From the NCBI RefSeq assembly GCF_905163445.1, contig NC_053202.1:5704001-5768000 (forward strand): a DNA stretch of 64,000 nucleotides, in the 5' to 3' direction. The position numbers and the translations under genes are program-made. Below are positions 11,801 through 22,120 of this stretch, in pieces. This DNA comes from Pararge aegeria (lineage: Eukaryota; Arthropoda; Insecta; Lepidoptera; Nymphalidae). How positions within the stretch are numbered: the stretch's first letter is position 1; the number at the start of each line of letters is the position of its first letter. The notes beneath the pieces were generated by a model. The model was not told the origin of the DNA, searched no databases, and saw nothing but the letters and a program-made list of their open reading frames with translations.

Positions 11801-14248
11801 ATCTAGTTAATAGATCGGAAAACAGTACAATACTGTTTTTCAAAATTGTAACTAGATGGCGCTCTTTGGCGCGTAAAAAATCTCACACTAGTCACTGAGG
11901 TTGTAATATTTTAACAGAATTTCCATAATATATTTATATATATATATATAATTATATATATATAAAAGCGGACCCCAGCGCCATCTGTCGGGCTGATTTG
12001 TGAATCTAAACCATCCAGGGTGGTACCCAAATGCATACCAAAAAATTCATTCAAATCGGTCCAGCCGTTTAGGAGTTCAGTGACATACACACACACACAC
12101 ACACAAGAAATATATGAAATATACGGAATCACAGGTTTCCATCTCTAGAATCTTCATAAGATCTTTGCGAAGTGTAAATGAAATTGTCAATCTGATGGTT
12201 TAAGAATAAAATTAATTCTAGGAATCAGAGGACTTACTGCCATCGCATAAAGCAGTATTAATTGTTGGTATTTTTGAGTTTATTTTACATTATGTGCAAT
12301 GGTAACAGGGGGGCAGTTGTAAATTAACTGTATTAACTAAGATAACCAAATAGTTAGTATAACCTTCCAGCAGTTGTGGTCACTGGTTTTGTTTGTTACA
12401 ATTACCAAATGCTAACACTAGTTAGCCCTATATATATTGTATATACATACATAACACTCCAAGTTATTTGCTTATCACTCTGGATAAATTAAGTCTTTAA
12501 TCTTACTAAAATTATAGAAAATCTATAATTTCTACAATCAGTTGTTTAAGAGATAAGCCTCACAAAAAGTACACGGGCAATATTTAGTAATAATAATTAT
12601 ATTGCATTTGTGCATAATCTAAATTAATATTAAAAAGTTAATATTTCAAAGCTGAACAGAGTGTATGTTGGCAGTTTTACATGATAGTTTATTGCAGAAG
12701 TTTATTAATACTATTTAATAATTTTATAAATGTAAAGTGTGTATGGTGTGAATGTTTGTTACTCAATCATTCTAGTACAGCTGAACAGACCTACAATAGA
12801 TAGATTATATCCTGGAATAGCTCATAAGGTATTTTTTACTCAAGAAAAATTACAGTATGGGTTGTTCTTGTTTTTCACGGAGCAAGAAATCATGTTAATC
12901 TCTTGCACACAAAGAAAGTCACAGGCAACATCTAGTAGTATAAAAGCCAATTTAAAAATTATAAATTTTCTAATGTATCCCAGTAAAAGCTTTTCAACCT
13001 CAAGGCTGCATAGCATTCACAACGCAAGATATATCAACAAAAGAGGAGTATTACAGCCAAACTTAGAAGTCACAAAAATCTCGCTGAGTACTCAATAACC
13101 TTGTCTTCATGCAAGGTGCATAATTTAATAGCACCAATTGTACAGCCATTGCAAATTTTATATTATGCATAGCATACTATTCCGATTACCATTGAAACAC
13201 AACTGGCAGAAAAGTAACTCACAAAGAATAAAGGTTTTCTTATTTTATAAAAAAAGCCATTACTATGTAAGTGCCTTGTGTGAGATTGTTTACCTATGTT
13301 TACCTATTTAATTGCATGTAAGTTAAGAACTATTTACATTACAGTACATATTGTCTGTAACAGTAACAGCATTGTCACTAGTTAGCCCTCTTTTGATGGC
13401 ATGAATCACAGATAACTATCACAAGATTGTGTAATGTGTGTGATGTGATCAGTAAACATACATTAAATATCTCAGACTTGGTCTCAAATTGAAAAACTGC
13501 TCTGTCTTACTGCGAAAAATGTGTTGTGATGTTAAAGCTACTAAAAGCATGCATCCCGCGGCGGACAACTAACATTTCATGTATTGTTAGTAAACAACAT
13601 TATAAAAGGGGTAAGGCAACATTTCAGCATAAAAGCTAAATTGACAGACTTAACAGTAAGGCTATCCTTTTCTATTAGGTGCAGTTGGACAAAGTAACAT
13701 GAAAAGATTCATTTAGATTCTAGTTAAGTTGAGCCACAGTTATTTATAGATTCCTAAGTGTCTCACTGGCTCTGGGCTGCCTCTTGGTTTGGATCTTTTT
13801 TGCTTAAGTATTTACAATTATTACTGTGATATGTTGATTTCAATATGATAAGTGCAAAACATAAAACTCCTTAAATTCATGCCCAAACAACTTATTTGTG
13901 GCCATTTATAATCATTTATTTGTGTAGAGTTGAATTGAGCTGTGAATTTAGTTACAGTTGACTATATTACATATTGCTAAATTGCGGAAATCAGGACGTA
14001 CCTAGACAGCATATGGCGAACTTCACCAGCAGATATATAAACGCGTTGTAGAAATGGGCGTCGTAGTAGACGGAATCATTTTCGAGGATCTCTCCGTCTA
14101 CGGACACAGATGACAGCATCGGCACCTCCTCGCCGGTGGACAACGGCACGCCCAGGCTTGCTTTCAGGAATTCATCCACCACAAACAACGGTGGAACCCT
14201 GAGTAACACTTCCACCAGTGCCAGGGCCTTCGACCTCAACGACATCAT
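4096..14248 (-). CDS. Trc8: Trc8 / RNF139-like ER membrane RING-H2 E3 ubiquitin ligase
   Basis: Two exons (14248-14002 and 5858-4096, minus strand) join in phase (G|GA glycine) to give 669 aa, close to human RNF139/TRC8 (664 aa). Most of the protein is hydrophobic with many predicted membrane spans. Near residues 588-626 is a RING-H2 finger: CAIC, then CNHFFHGMC, then CPLCH. It is followed by an acidic, Asn/Glu-rich cytosolic tail. LRKWLYVQDRCPLCH is the family hallmark. In animals TRC8 sits in the ER membrane and ubiquitinates membrane proteins; links to sterol control and to VHL are known from the family, not visible here. The start is the first of two adjacent Met codons (MMSLRSKA). The 8.1-kb intron is full of repeats. 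All RING ligands are present and no frame damage is seen. Confidence 0.93.
5859..6522. other. Trc8 intron 1, unique A+T-rich part
   Basis: The intron from the acceptor side; no repeat family or ORF of interest is recognised. Confidence 0.5.
6523..6945 (+). mobile_element. SINE-A copy interrupted by a MITE
   Basis: SINE-A body (TTCTCCATAATGTTCT, GTGGACTACGGCCTAAGC) ends at 6669 and resumes at about 6910 with GGGCCAGCGG and GTTGATAATGATGATAT. The MITE at 6670-6909 separates the halves. Confidence 0.65.
6670..6909. mobile_element. TIR MITE (GCTAGC-end family), copy 1
   Basis: The ends CAGGGCTAGCACGGGCGGGAG-type and CTCCTACCCATGCTAGCCGT are inverted repeats. It shares an internal TTATTAATACACATAT block (opposite strand) and the ends with the copy at 44818-45149. 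Confidence 0.65.
6950..7200 (+). mobile_element. SINE-B, tRNA-derived, plus strand
   Basis: The head has an A-box-like TTGGCGCAGTGGGCAGCGAC and a B-box-like AGTTCGATTCCC, followed by ATGTTTTTCAGTGTCTGGG and the tail ACAAGCTACGCTTACTTTGG. It is not a functional tRNA gene: no cloverleaf end is seen and the body is SINE. Confidence 0.7.
7436..7790 (-). mobile_element. SINE-C copy split by a SINE-B insertion
   Basis: The left piece (TTAGGGGTATGGCAG ... CGGTTTCTACGCG) ends near 7490. The right piece resumes at about 7680 (TATTGTACCGGAACGCTAAATC, CGGCACGTCTTTGTCGG). The gap is filled by a minus-strand SINE-B. Confidence 0.65.
7495..7680 (-). mobile_element. SINE-B, minus strand, nested in SINE-C
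   Basis: Carries ACACCCAGACACTGAAAAAC, then GTGGGAATCGAACCCACGG and CTGCCCACTGCGCCAGTCGG, the reverse complement of the SINE-B head. Confidence 0.7.
7905..8212 (+). repeat. Family D repeat
   Basis: Begins ACTAGCTGTTGCCCGGACTT and ends near ATATTAAGATAAGAT. It shares AGTATCGCTAAGCCTTAAATGAG with the copy at 24246-24655. Class (LINE 3' end, SINE or Helitron-like) not decided. Confidence 0.6.
8229..8520 (+). pseudogene. CR1/Jockey-type non-LTR reverse transcriptase, C-terminal remnant with 3' tail
   Basis: Frames give TARHRKALRPYVVVIRRTRT, then after a shift WNALPASIFPSAYNMSTFKS ... RHLLGKRAPP and a stop at 8455-8457. This is the usual C-terminus of insect non-LTR ORF2 proteins. It ends with ACCATCAGGTGTGATTGCAG and an A-rich tail. 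Confidence 0.75.
8521..10794. other. Trc8 intron 1, mostly unclassified A+T-rich DNA
   Basis: Nothing recognisable except a SINE-C tail remnant near 9246-9325, where TTTATTCTACTAC and GTAGTAGAATAAA form a short hairpin. Short ORFs here resemble no family. Confidence 0.4.
10795..11053. mobile_element. TIR MITE (copy 2, partner of 281-530)
   Basis: The ends ATTTGCTCGCTCGCAA and TTGTAAGCGAGCAAAT are near-perfect inverted repeats. The interior shares AGGTCCATTTTACTTTGA with copy 1. Confidence 0.65.
11655..11715 (+). repeat. Family G fragment
   Basis: ATCGATTTGGTGCAGATGA followed by GTTGCACGCGTCAGCTAGT; the same end occurs at 61570-61950 and, inverted, at 41361-41640. Confidence 0.5.
11791..11867. 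repeat. Inverted repeat hairpin / short foldback element
   Basis: Arms AAAGGGCGCCATCTAGTTA (11791-11809) and TAACTAGATGGCGCTCTTT (11849-11867) pair with one mismatch across a 39-nt loop. Confidence 0.7.
11936..12110. repeat. Microsatellites flanking an old element fragment
   Basis: A (TA)n tract at about 11936-11964 and an (AC)n tract at about 12085-12104 flank a segment with CAAATCGGTCCAGCCGTTTA, a motif common at lepidopteran repeat ends. Confidence 0.6.
12120..14001. other. Trc8 intron 1, 5' part
   Basis: A+T-rich intron leading back to the exon 1 donor. A 119-codon plus-strand ORF at 12739-13098 is low-complexity with no family signature and is not called. Confidence 0.4.
14002..14248 (-). 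CDS. Trc8: Trc8 exon 1 (start codon)
   Basis: Starts ATGATG and encodes MMSLRSKALALVEVLLRVPP through FAICCL plus one base. The donor is gtacgt on the minus strand at 14001. Phase 1 matches the only good acceptor upstream of exon 2, giving AICCL-G-CLSALC across the junction. Confidence 0.88.
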
Positions 14249-14673
14249 TCATTTATGCAAACCGACGGGCACCGGCAGTTGGGTAACCACCGCCGGATCA
14301 AACGGCGACTAACACGGGGATTACGAATTGATATGTTATTTTTTTATATTGTTTTAGATCACGTAATATTTTACAAAAATATGACTGAAATTTTTGCGAC
14401 AATAAAATTTGACAGATGAAAATTTGGGGATGCCAAAACAATTAATAGGAAGTAAATGCTGCCATCGTTATTAATAATGTCAAACGTGGTGATACACACT
14501 TGCTATAGGTAAAAAAGTGTATTGCTATGCGTCATAAAAAGACTTGTGTCTGTGTACATATTAATTGCGCCTTAATGGGCAATGAGTATATAAACTCTAC
14601 GGTTAGAAACTGTATGTTTTAAAACCCTATAGTCGATTTGTGCGTAATCTGTGCTCCTTTTTTAAAGTCCATT

Positions 14674-15109
14674 TATGGAGGGTAGAGGTAAGGAGAGTCA
14701 TCTTATATGGGAGAAAAGTTGAAAAAGTGTCCAGTGTATGCGCTAAATAACAGTTCAAAAATCCTCCACAATGGCGCTGGTGGATGCACAGGGTATGGTA
14801 TGAATGTAGCAATCGTAGATGAATTGAAGTATGCCGAGTTAAAAAATTTAATGTCATTATCGACCAAAGTAGTTAATTATTGAGAATTTCAACAACTTAC
14901 GTTGTACAAAATATTGTGGTAAATATAACCTTACTTCCTTGTATCTCCATACTTCCTTGTTTATTTTTCAAGCCTACTCTAACAATATTTATATTTGGCG
15001 CTTCTTTTAAGAGTTACCCTGATGCAAATGTGGCGCCATCCTAATTTAATACATTTTGACGACACTTTTTCATATATACAGATGACTCTCCTTACCTCTA
15101 CCCTCCATA
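14674..15109. mobile_element. Nonautonomous DNA transposon with 29-bp TIRs and 8-bp TSD
   Basis: Perfect 29-bp inverted ends at 14674-14702 (TATGGAGGGTAGAGGTAAGG...) and 15081-15109. They are flanked by identical 8-bp AGTCCATT at 14666-14673 and 15110-15117. An 8-bp TSD points to hAT or P-type insertion. No transposase ORF is seen. Confidence 0.85.
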
Positions 15110-15117
15110 AGTCCATT

Positions 15118-17459
15118 GAATAAGAAATAAAACTTTCAATTTTGCTTATAAAAGTCTTATTTCTAAATTAAAACTATTAAGACACATAATTCATATGATA
15201 TTATAAGTGCGAAAATGTGTCTGTTTATTTATTTTAATCCTGGAGATGGGCATAGGAAACTATGTATACCTACTGGAAAAACTGCTGATAACATTAAGAC
15301 GCAGGATTTCAACATAGCTATTGTTACCAATGCATGATTCGACCGGCGAATAAATCTGTAACTGGACGATTTCAGTCCTTCATTTAACATTTTTTGAAAA
15401 TATTAGTCAGGGGAAGGTTGAATATAGATCGAGATTATTTAATTTTGTCTGTCTGTTAGTTCGCAGATTACGCGGAACCTACTAAACGGATTATTTACGA
15501 AATTAAACGATTATTATCTAGTCATATAGACTTTGGTAAGGACGCTGAAATCGATGTAAGCTGAATTCTTAGTTTCAAACTTTCAATTTTTGTCACCAAA
15601 TTTGGCATATTTACTTACGTAAGTACGTCAATCAGCGTAATCGACAATATTTTGGCTAGTGCTAAGTTACACATCTCTTGATTATTTGCAGAAACGTAGT
15701 AGGTAATGTTGATTGCGAAAGCATGTCCGTTTGTCTATATACTATCCATGTTTGGTTCAACTTTCGGTTTTTTGTGCCAAATTTCAACAATCTAGATGAA
15801 AAAGATAGGATACAGACATATAAAATGCACGGGGCTACAGTTTCCGGATTGTTAAAAAAGTAGTATGGTTCTGACTTCAGATCTTGAGAAATTTTACGTA
15901 GACATAGCTTTTGTGCCGTGCATAGAGGGTACGTATTCAGACGATATAAAATGAAGAAAATCCCCAGTACGAGATATAAATACTCAAGGGTAGGTGATAT
16001 GAAACTCCTTTGTAATATTAAGTTCGACTCTGTTGATAGAACTTTACAGTAGTTTATTGTAATTCGAATATTGAATATTGACATCAATGTTATTCTGTTA
16101 TTGTCTTGTATAATTTTAGAGCTATGTTTTGTGGCATTACCTGTTTTATTTCAGTAGGCTTTTTATAACTCTAACAATGTCTATCCTTAAGTTTTTTATA
16201 ACTCTTTTTTTATAACTGGAGATTTTCTGCATAACCTCCATACCATACCCTCTATGCACGCCACTGTAAAGCTTGCAACCTGGAGATAGACCTTGCATAG
16301 CTTATAGCCTGGTTAAAAGAACGATTCCTACGCGATTCATTAAAATTCTAAACAAACGCGGACGAACTAGCGGGCAAAAGCTAGTAACTTAGATAATTGC
16401 AAACCACCCACTAAAAAGCGTATAATATATTTGTTTTTTTACGAAAAAGAACCAACTTTTTTACAACTAAATACCTAGCAAGAAATAAATATTTTATAGT
16501 ACACAAATATAAGTATCCCTTTTTAAGCCATTTCTGAGAAAAATTGTGCTGGAACTAAGACGAACGGATGGACATCCAGAAAGACAAAGGAAGGATCCTA
16601 TTGGTAGGTACCTAAAGGTTCGGGAGATCTTGATGGACAGTGTACAGTTTCTTCGGAATTCTAATAACTACTCTCAGATTCAAAATCAACAGAAAAATAA
16701 CATATTGAATAACACAAGCAGGTTTGTTTAAAGTTCAATAAAGAATATTAATTTTCAATTGTATACGAACGTACATTGTTTACAGAACCAATTAAGGAAA
16801 GCTTTTCTTAGCTGAAAACAAAGAAACAAACAAAAAGTAAGTAAACTCGAAAAGTTGAGGCGACCACATTGAATCGATTCGAATTTGTTTGGCTTCTACG
16901 GCTTCGTCGGTTCGGGGGAAAATTAAAAGCGCGCACTGAAAGCTTTGTTATATAAGCTCGCTTTGAGCATTCGAAGTTGCGGAAGTTTTTTTTTATAAGC
17001 CCGACTTAATTTTTTATTTTTTGAATGTACTGTAAATGACTATAGCTGATATATTGCTAACTAGCGGTAGCCTGCAACTTTCTGGTGACTATGAACTATT
17101 TATATAATATAATATACTCTGTGTTAACTATCGCGTTTTAGGGAAAGATCATCGTCTATAACATTGAAACGATATTTTATACAATATTCACTAACTGTAA
17201 CAAACAAAGTTAGTGTACTGTAAATATCAGAAGCGATAAAGGTATTTATTTTTAACCAACTTACAAAAAAAGGAGAATGTTTTTTTTTAATATTTGTTAG
17301 CTCTGAACTCTGACATTTATGAACGGATTTAATAAAAACAAATTTTGTGATGGTATACCTACTTCCCATATCCCATTTTCTTCAGGTCAAGGTCTGTTAA
17401 AGGGATCCTGGAGACCACTTGGTCTTGGTCATTGGTTCTTAAAAACTGTGAAATTTACC
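15118..17459. other. Intergenic with repeat fragments
   Basis: Holds a minus-strand fragment of the hAT MITE family seen at 18704-18829 (15905-16020, and GCACGCCACTG at 16254-16264) and a family D end at 16320-16386 (minus). The rest is A+T-rich DNA without a recognisable gene. Confidence 0.45.
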
Positions 17460-17556
17460 AATTTGCACTGAGCTGCGTGACCTACGCCCTTCTCATTCTG
17501 AGAGGAGACTCCTGTGCTGTACTAGGTCGGTGAAGGGTTGATGATGATGATGACGA
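17460..17556 (+). mobile_element. SINE-A 3' fragment
   Basis: GCCCTTCTCATTCTGAGAGG, then GGTTGATGATGATGATGA tail; it ends against an RTE remnant. Confidence 0.55.
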
Positions 17557-17830
17557 ACAGCGTTTTAGTATCTCACTATTCGTCATAAGTTTGCTGTCCT
17601 GGGCCGCTTGTTTCCAGCGGCTCCTAGTGACGCGTTTGATGTCGTATGTCCACATCTTCAGTTGTGCGTTTACCGGTGTGGGGTCACCATTCAAGCACTT
17701 CGGGACCCCAATATCTATTGTTTCTCCGAGCAAGTGCCCCATCCATTGCAACTTCAGCTTCGTGTCTTGTTGAGCTATATATGTGTTGAGTGGACTTGCA
17801 TATGGGCACACGTCAGATTGCATGCGATCT
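17557..17830 (-). pseudogene. RTE-like non-LTR ORF2 C-terminal remnant
   Basis: The minus frame reads WMGHLLGETIDIGVPKCLNG and YDIKRVTRSRWKQAAQDSKL. It parallels the better copy at 32930-33318 (WTDDIKRVAGSRWIQAAQN). Confidence 0.65.
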
Positions 17831-17924
17831 CCAAAAACCTCCTGTGATGTTGGTTTTTTTTAAATTGCATTCCACGTTAGCCGCAGTTAGGTGCTGCTGG
17901 TAATGAAGATAAAGTCTTAGACTA

Positions 17925-18130
17925 CCGATAATACCTACACGAAATCTTACCGACAAAGACGTGCCGCTAAATTGCTTAGCAGCACGTCTTTGACGGTATT
18001 TAGCCACGGCTGAAGCCCAGAGAAAATTGGGAAATTATAAGTTCCCAATATGCCGGGGATAGATCTCGGGACCTCGCACTTAAAACCACAGCATGGACCC
18101 CTCCGCCCTTGGGCTAGAGTCAACAACGGC
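17925..18130 (-). mobile_element. SINE-C copy, degraded
   Basis: CGACAAAGACGTGCCGCTAA, TAGCCACGGCTGAAGC and an inverted B-box region (GATCTCGGGACCTCGCACTT). Confidence 0.55.
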
Positions 18131-18703
18131 TTCTTACAATAGCTTAAAAGCTGTGTTATTTAAAAAAAATATTTTCTGTGGTAAAACCTTAACAACCATG
18201 AAACAAGGATTATAATTCTCAAGCAAAATATCACCAGTATCACAATAATATTGCTTTAACTATAAGCGATACCTGCGTACGCAATTGCCTAAACTTAAAA
18301 AATGTGACGTCAAATGGTGACGTACACTCTTTCTTCTCACATCTGTCTAGAATTAGAAATAAAAACTTGGATGTATTGTACTTAAATTACCTATAATTGC
18401 AAGCTCAGGTTAAGCTGAGATCGTGTAACGACTTTATATTTATCGTTCGCAATGCATTTATACGGCTTCATAAAGTTTTAATGAAACTTTGAACAATTGA
18501 ACTGAAACTGAAGAAGTTTGAAAACTAGTCTTTGAACATAATTTTTGTTAATCCAGGAAAATTTCTAACAATGAAAACTTAATCTTATTGTTAGCAATTT
18601 TCCTGGAGGCAAGATACTCGACTATTGTGATTTAAATCATGTTAGGTATATAAGAGACTTCCACCCACTAAACCTTTAAACTTATCACTTGATTAGTTAA
18701 GAG

Positions 18704-18829
18704 CAGAGGCGTGCACGAGCTATAAAATACTTAAGGATAGGCATTGTAAGAGAGTGTAACTCCTACTGGGGATTTTCTTTATTTTATATCATCTGCATAC
18801 CCTGTGCATACCCTCAATGCACGCCACTG
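18704..18829. mobile_element. Short hAT-type MITE, diverged copy
   Basis: The ends CAGAGGCGTGCAC and GTGCA-type TGCACGCCACTG are inverted. The flanks gttaagag and ggtaacag match at 6 of 8 bases, consistent with an aged 8-bp TSD. Family mate of 27517-27660. Confidence 0.6.
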
Positions 18830-18949
18830 GGTAACAGATATCTTACCTAATCCAAGTGTCTATCTCTTACCTACGAGTGAGTCTGGAGCGGAATTGTATT
18901 TTTTTTCATTACACTCGGTCGTAAGGAGAATTTACAGCACTATATGTAT

Positions 18950-19165
18950 TTAAGATAGCTAAGCCTGGTGTAAAATCGTCAAACACTTTCGTCCCCTCTT
19001 CCGACAGAACTGAGCTTAATTTCGGGATAAAAAGTATCCTATATTACTTCTAATACCTTCAGGAATATGTGTACAAAGTTTCGTGATGATCGGTTTAGTA
19101 GTTTTTGCGTGAAAGCGTAACAAACAAACTTACATTCACATTTATAATATTAGTAGGGATGACCC
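18950..19165 (+). repeat. Family D repeat, 3' part
   Basis: GGGATAAAAAGTATCCTATA, GATGATCGGTTTAGTAGTTT and the typical end TTTATAATATTAGTAGGGAT. Confidence 0.6.
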
Positions 19166-19793
19166 GATTAACTTTAATTTGTACCTTACTTCAAGAGATA
19201 TATGTACGAAGATGGACAACTTTTAATTTAGCTTGGTAATACAGATTAATTTTTTAACCAACAAGGAGGTTTTATGCGGTTAAAAATAGTGTTATATAAT
19301 AGCATTTCTACATGTACCTTCTCTATTATGATAGATGAACGTTTCATTTAACAGATGATTCACAATTCAACGAAACTAGTTATATTTTAAACATGTCCTT
19401 AATACGCAATTATTCCCTTTAATATATTTTAAATATAGGCTGTTTGCAGCAAACGATGCTTGCTGTATATACCGGTTTTCCTTGGAGCGTGTATTAAAAG
19501 CTGTCGCGCCATTTTCCTTGATTAATATTTTGTTCATATTTTCGCTTTGTGGTTTATTGTTAATAATCTAAAATGTCCAGTTTAAATTGGAAAGTAGCAA
19601 TGGTAGATTTTACTTCGCCGGGAATAATAATCGGGGCACTAATCGCGAGTGGCAGAGAGCGGCCTACGAAATTATTTAGCATACATAAAAAAAACAGCAA
19701 AAAATGGTTAGTTATTTTCTGGAAAGGTATTTAAAAGTTTATCCTGTTTTTTTCCTCGCAAGTGTGTTATGAAAATTAAGCTTAAATTGCTAT

Positions 19794-20045
19794 ATCCTCA
19801 GGAGATGTTGATTTTACAATGAATAATTGTTAAGTCAACATCTCTTAACAATTATTTATAGTAAAGTCAACATCTCCTGAGGATGCTCCGGTTTCGGAGC
19901 GAAACATGCCAAGAGGGTACATTGCCGAAGATCTGTTCGGTGTAGAGAATAAGGATTGAAGAAATTATAAATTACAGACACACCATACAGATTCTCCTGC
20001 TTTTCGCGGACTATAGCAAATTAAGCTTAATTTTCATAATATATC
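19794..20045 (+). repeat. Family F element with a 91-bp nested palindrome at its left end
   Basis: Arms at 19794-19811 and 19867-19884 (ATCCTCAGGAGATGTTGA) and inner arms AATAATTGTTAA (19822-19833) / TTAACAATTATT (19845-19856) make a nested hairpin. Then come GATGCTCCGGTTTCGGAGCG and the family F body through GCTTAATTTTCAT. Confidence 0.65.
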
Positions 20046-20218
20046 TACCCAATACTCGCGAGTGTGATGAAAATGGTCGTATGAAACGCGTATGGTACAT
20101 TACTTGTTAAACTCTCGGCTTTCTTAGCGCATTCACTTTAAGTTCATGCCTAATACCGCCTCGACTGTAAAATGCAATGTTACCAAACTAGATTCATAAT
20201 TTATTATAATAGTATTAA

Positions 20219-20500
20219 TTGACGGACCAATCAGATGGCCAACCTGTTCCATCACGTCACATCATGAGGATAACCATCGCCTATAAACAGAGCCATAAAA
20301 GCGGAAGTTGTAAGCCTTATCTGCGTGTTATTACACCGCTAACCACACGCTTCAGACCGCAACACAGCATTGCAATAATGCTGATTTGCGGCAGAAATAA
20401 GCATGGCGGAAAGGTTTCCTCCGAAAAGCTCAAAACACAAAAAACACTTTTACTACTAGACAACGGAGAAAAAATTCTTTGCCTCTTTCCAGGAGCAATG
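20219..20500 (+). repeat. Family E repeat
   Basis: ACACAGCATTGCAATAATGC, then GCGGCAGAAATAAGCATGGC. Related copies are at 28670-28940 (plus), 34440-34640 and 57570-57675 (minus). Confidence 0.5.
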
Positions 20501-20789
20501 AAATCTAGCGGGAATTCGCGTAGATTTGTACGTTAATTAATTTGACTTTACAAATTCGTTTTCCATTTTACCGTTAAAGTTTTCTTTTAACATCTAAACA
20601 ACCGTAGTAGGTACCTTAATAAAAAATATGAAACAATTTCTTTGTAGAATTACAAAGCCATTTTCATTGTTTAATATAAAAAGGGTTTACTTCGTTAGAA
20701 AGAACCCAGTTAAAAAGAGGATTGCAATAATTTATGAAGAGCTTTGTCTTTGTGTTATATGACATCTATCAATCAAACGAATAGACTAA

Positions 20790-21000
20790 ATATACTACGA
20801 CACACAAAGCCATCTAGCTCCAAAGTAAGCATAGCTTGTAATATAGGTACTAAGATAGCTGATGATTTTTTTATGAATATAATCTATATATAATTCATTT
20901 TTTATATACAGATAGACACCCAGACACTGAAAAACATTCATGTTCATCACACAAGCATTTTTCACTCGTGAGAATCGAACCCACGGCAAGACTTATTTAG
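20790..21000 (-). mobile_element. SINE-B, minus strand
   Basis: CCAAAGTAAGCATAGCTTGT, CACCCAGACACTGAAAAACA and GAGAATCGAACCCACGG; the A-box end is missing. Confidence 0.65.
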
Positions 21001-21439
21001 TTTATTTACCGCTTCTTAAATATCTCACTAGCCTAGGGGTTGTTCGAAAGTTAGGACAGCCTATTATTAGTTTTTAACTAAATTCGTAAATACTTCATAA
21101 TCATTACTAAGTACAGTTTACACACCCGAAAGGTCTCTGAGCCAGCAAAAAACACAAGCAAACCATGTAATTTTTTCGCCTTTAATATCATAAGCACACA
21201 CTTCCTCAGATTATGCAATGTCGAAATTATAAAGATTAAAAGATAAGCTACCAGACCGCACGTTCCGGTTTAAAAAAAAAGAAAAGAACATGGCGGCAAT
21301 CCGTTAAGACACGCGCATGGCACGCGCGCGTCCCTATACCGATTAAATGTAAATTAATCACGAGAATTGCAGAGATAAGTGGTGAATCCGCAATAAAATA
21401 TTGAGTTACACGCACGCACATTATCTTTTATTTACGTTT

Positions 21440-22120
21440 CCGATTGAGCCGTATCGTTTTACGGATGAGTTAGATGATAGTGAAATGTTATTGTTTTCTA
21501 TGGGAATCCCGCGGTGATTCGGTTAGACGTTGTTGTTTTTGCAAATGGCAAAGGTGGGGTTATTAGGTTTCATGTAGCCTAGAGTCTAATAATAGAAAAG
21601 CTATATTGAAATTGCAAGTGAAATTAAGTTTACCAACTAAATCATACTGATAAAATCTTGACTGATATTATAAATGCAAAAGTGTATTTGACTATTTGTA
21701 TTTGTTGAAAGGACGAAGAGATTTTTTTTTAATTTTTAATACAAACGGTTCGTTATTATTTGTAAAAAAAAATTAATTAAAATGTATTGTAATAAAGCCG
21801 GAGGAAGAACGCGAACAACACAAATAAAACAACAAAAATAAAAGCGACTTTTTGACATTTTGTGAAAAATGAACTCTACCTACGAATCTTTCTTGCTTTT
21901 ATACACAGCACAGCACAACTCCGAACAAGTGTAACGGCCCCAAACGTAACTGGACTAGTGAGATGTTATTGTTTTCTTTGGAATTCCGTGGTGATTTGAT
22001 CAGAACTTGTTGTTTTGCAAATGTGAATAAGTTTCATTCAGTCTACAGTTATCTAGAAGAGAAACTATTTATTTTGAAATTGCGAGTAAGATTAAGCTAA
22101 TCAACACTGATAATAAATAA
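21440..22120. repeat. Diverged direct duplication
   Basis: Segments around 21468-21660 and 21957-22120 share in order GTTATTGTTTTCT(A/T)TGG, TTGTTGTTTTGCAAATG-like, TTTCAT, and ATTGAAATTGC(A/G)AGT(G/A)A. Spacing is about 490 bp; no ORF is shared. Confidence 0.5.

Noticed and set aside
12739..13098. 119-codon ORF in the Trc8 intron
   Set aside because: A+T-driven composition, no domain pattern, no splice context; likely chance.
15662..16087. 141-codon minus ORF
   Set aside because: Covers remnants of the hAT MITE family and A+T-rich DNA; no protein family resemblance.
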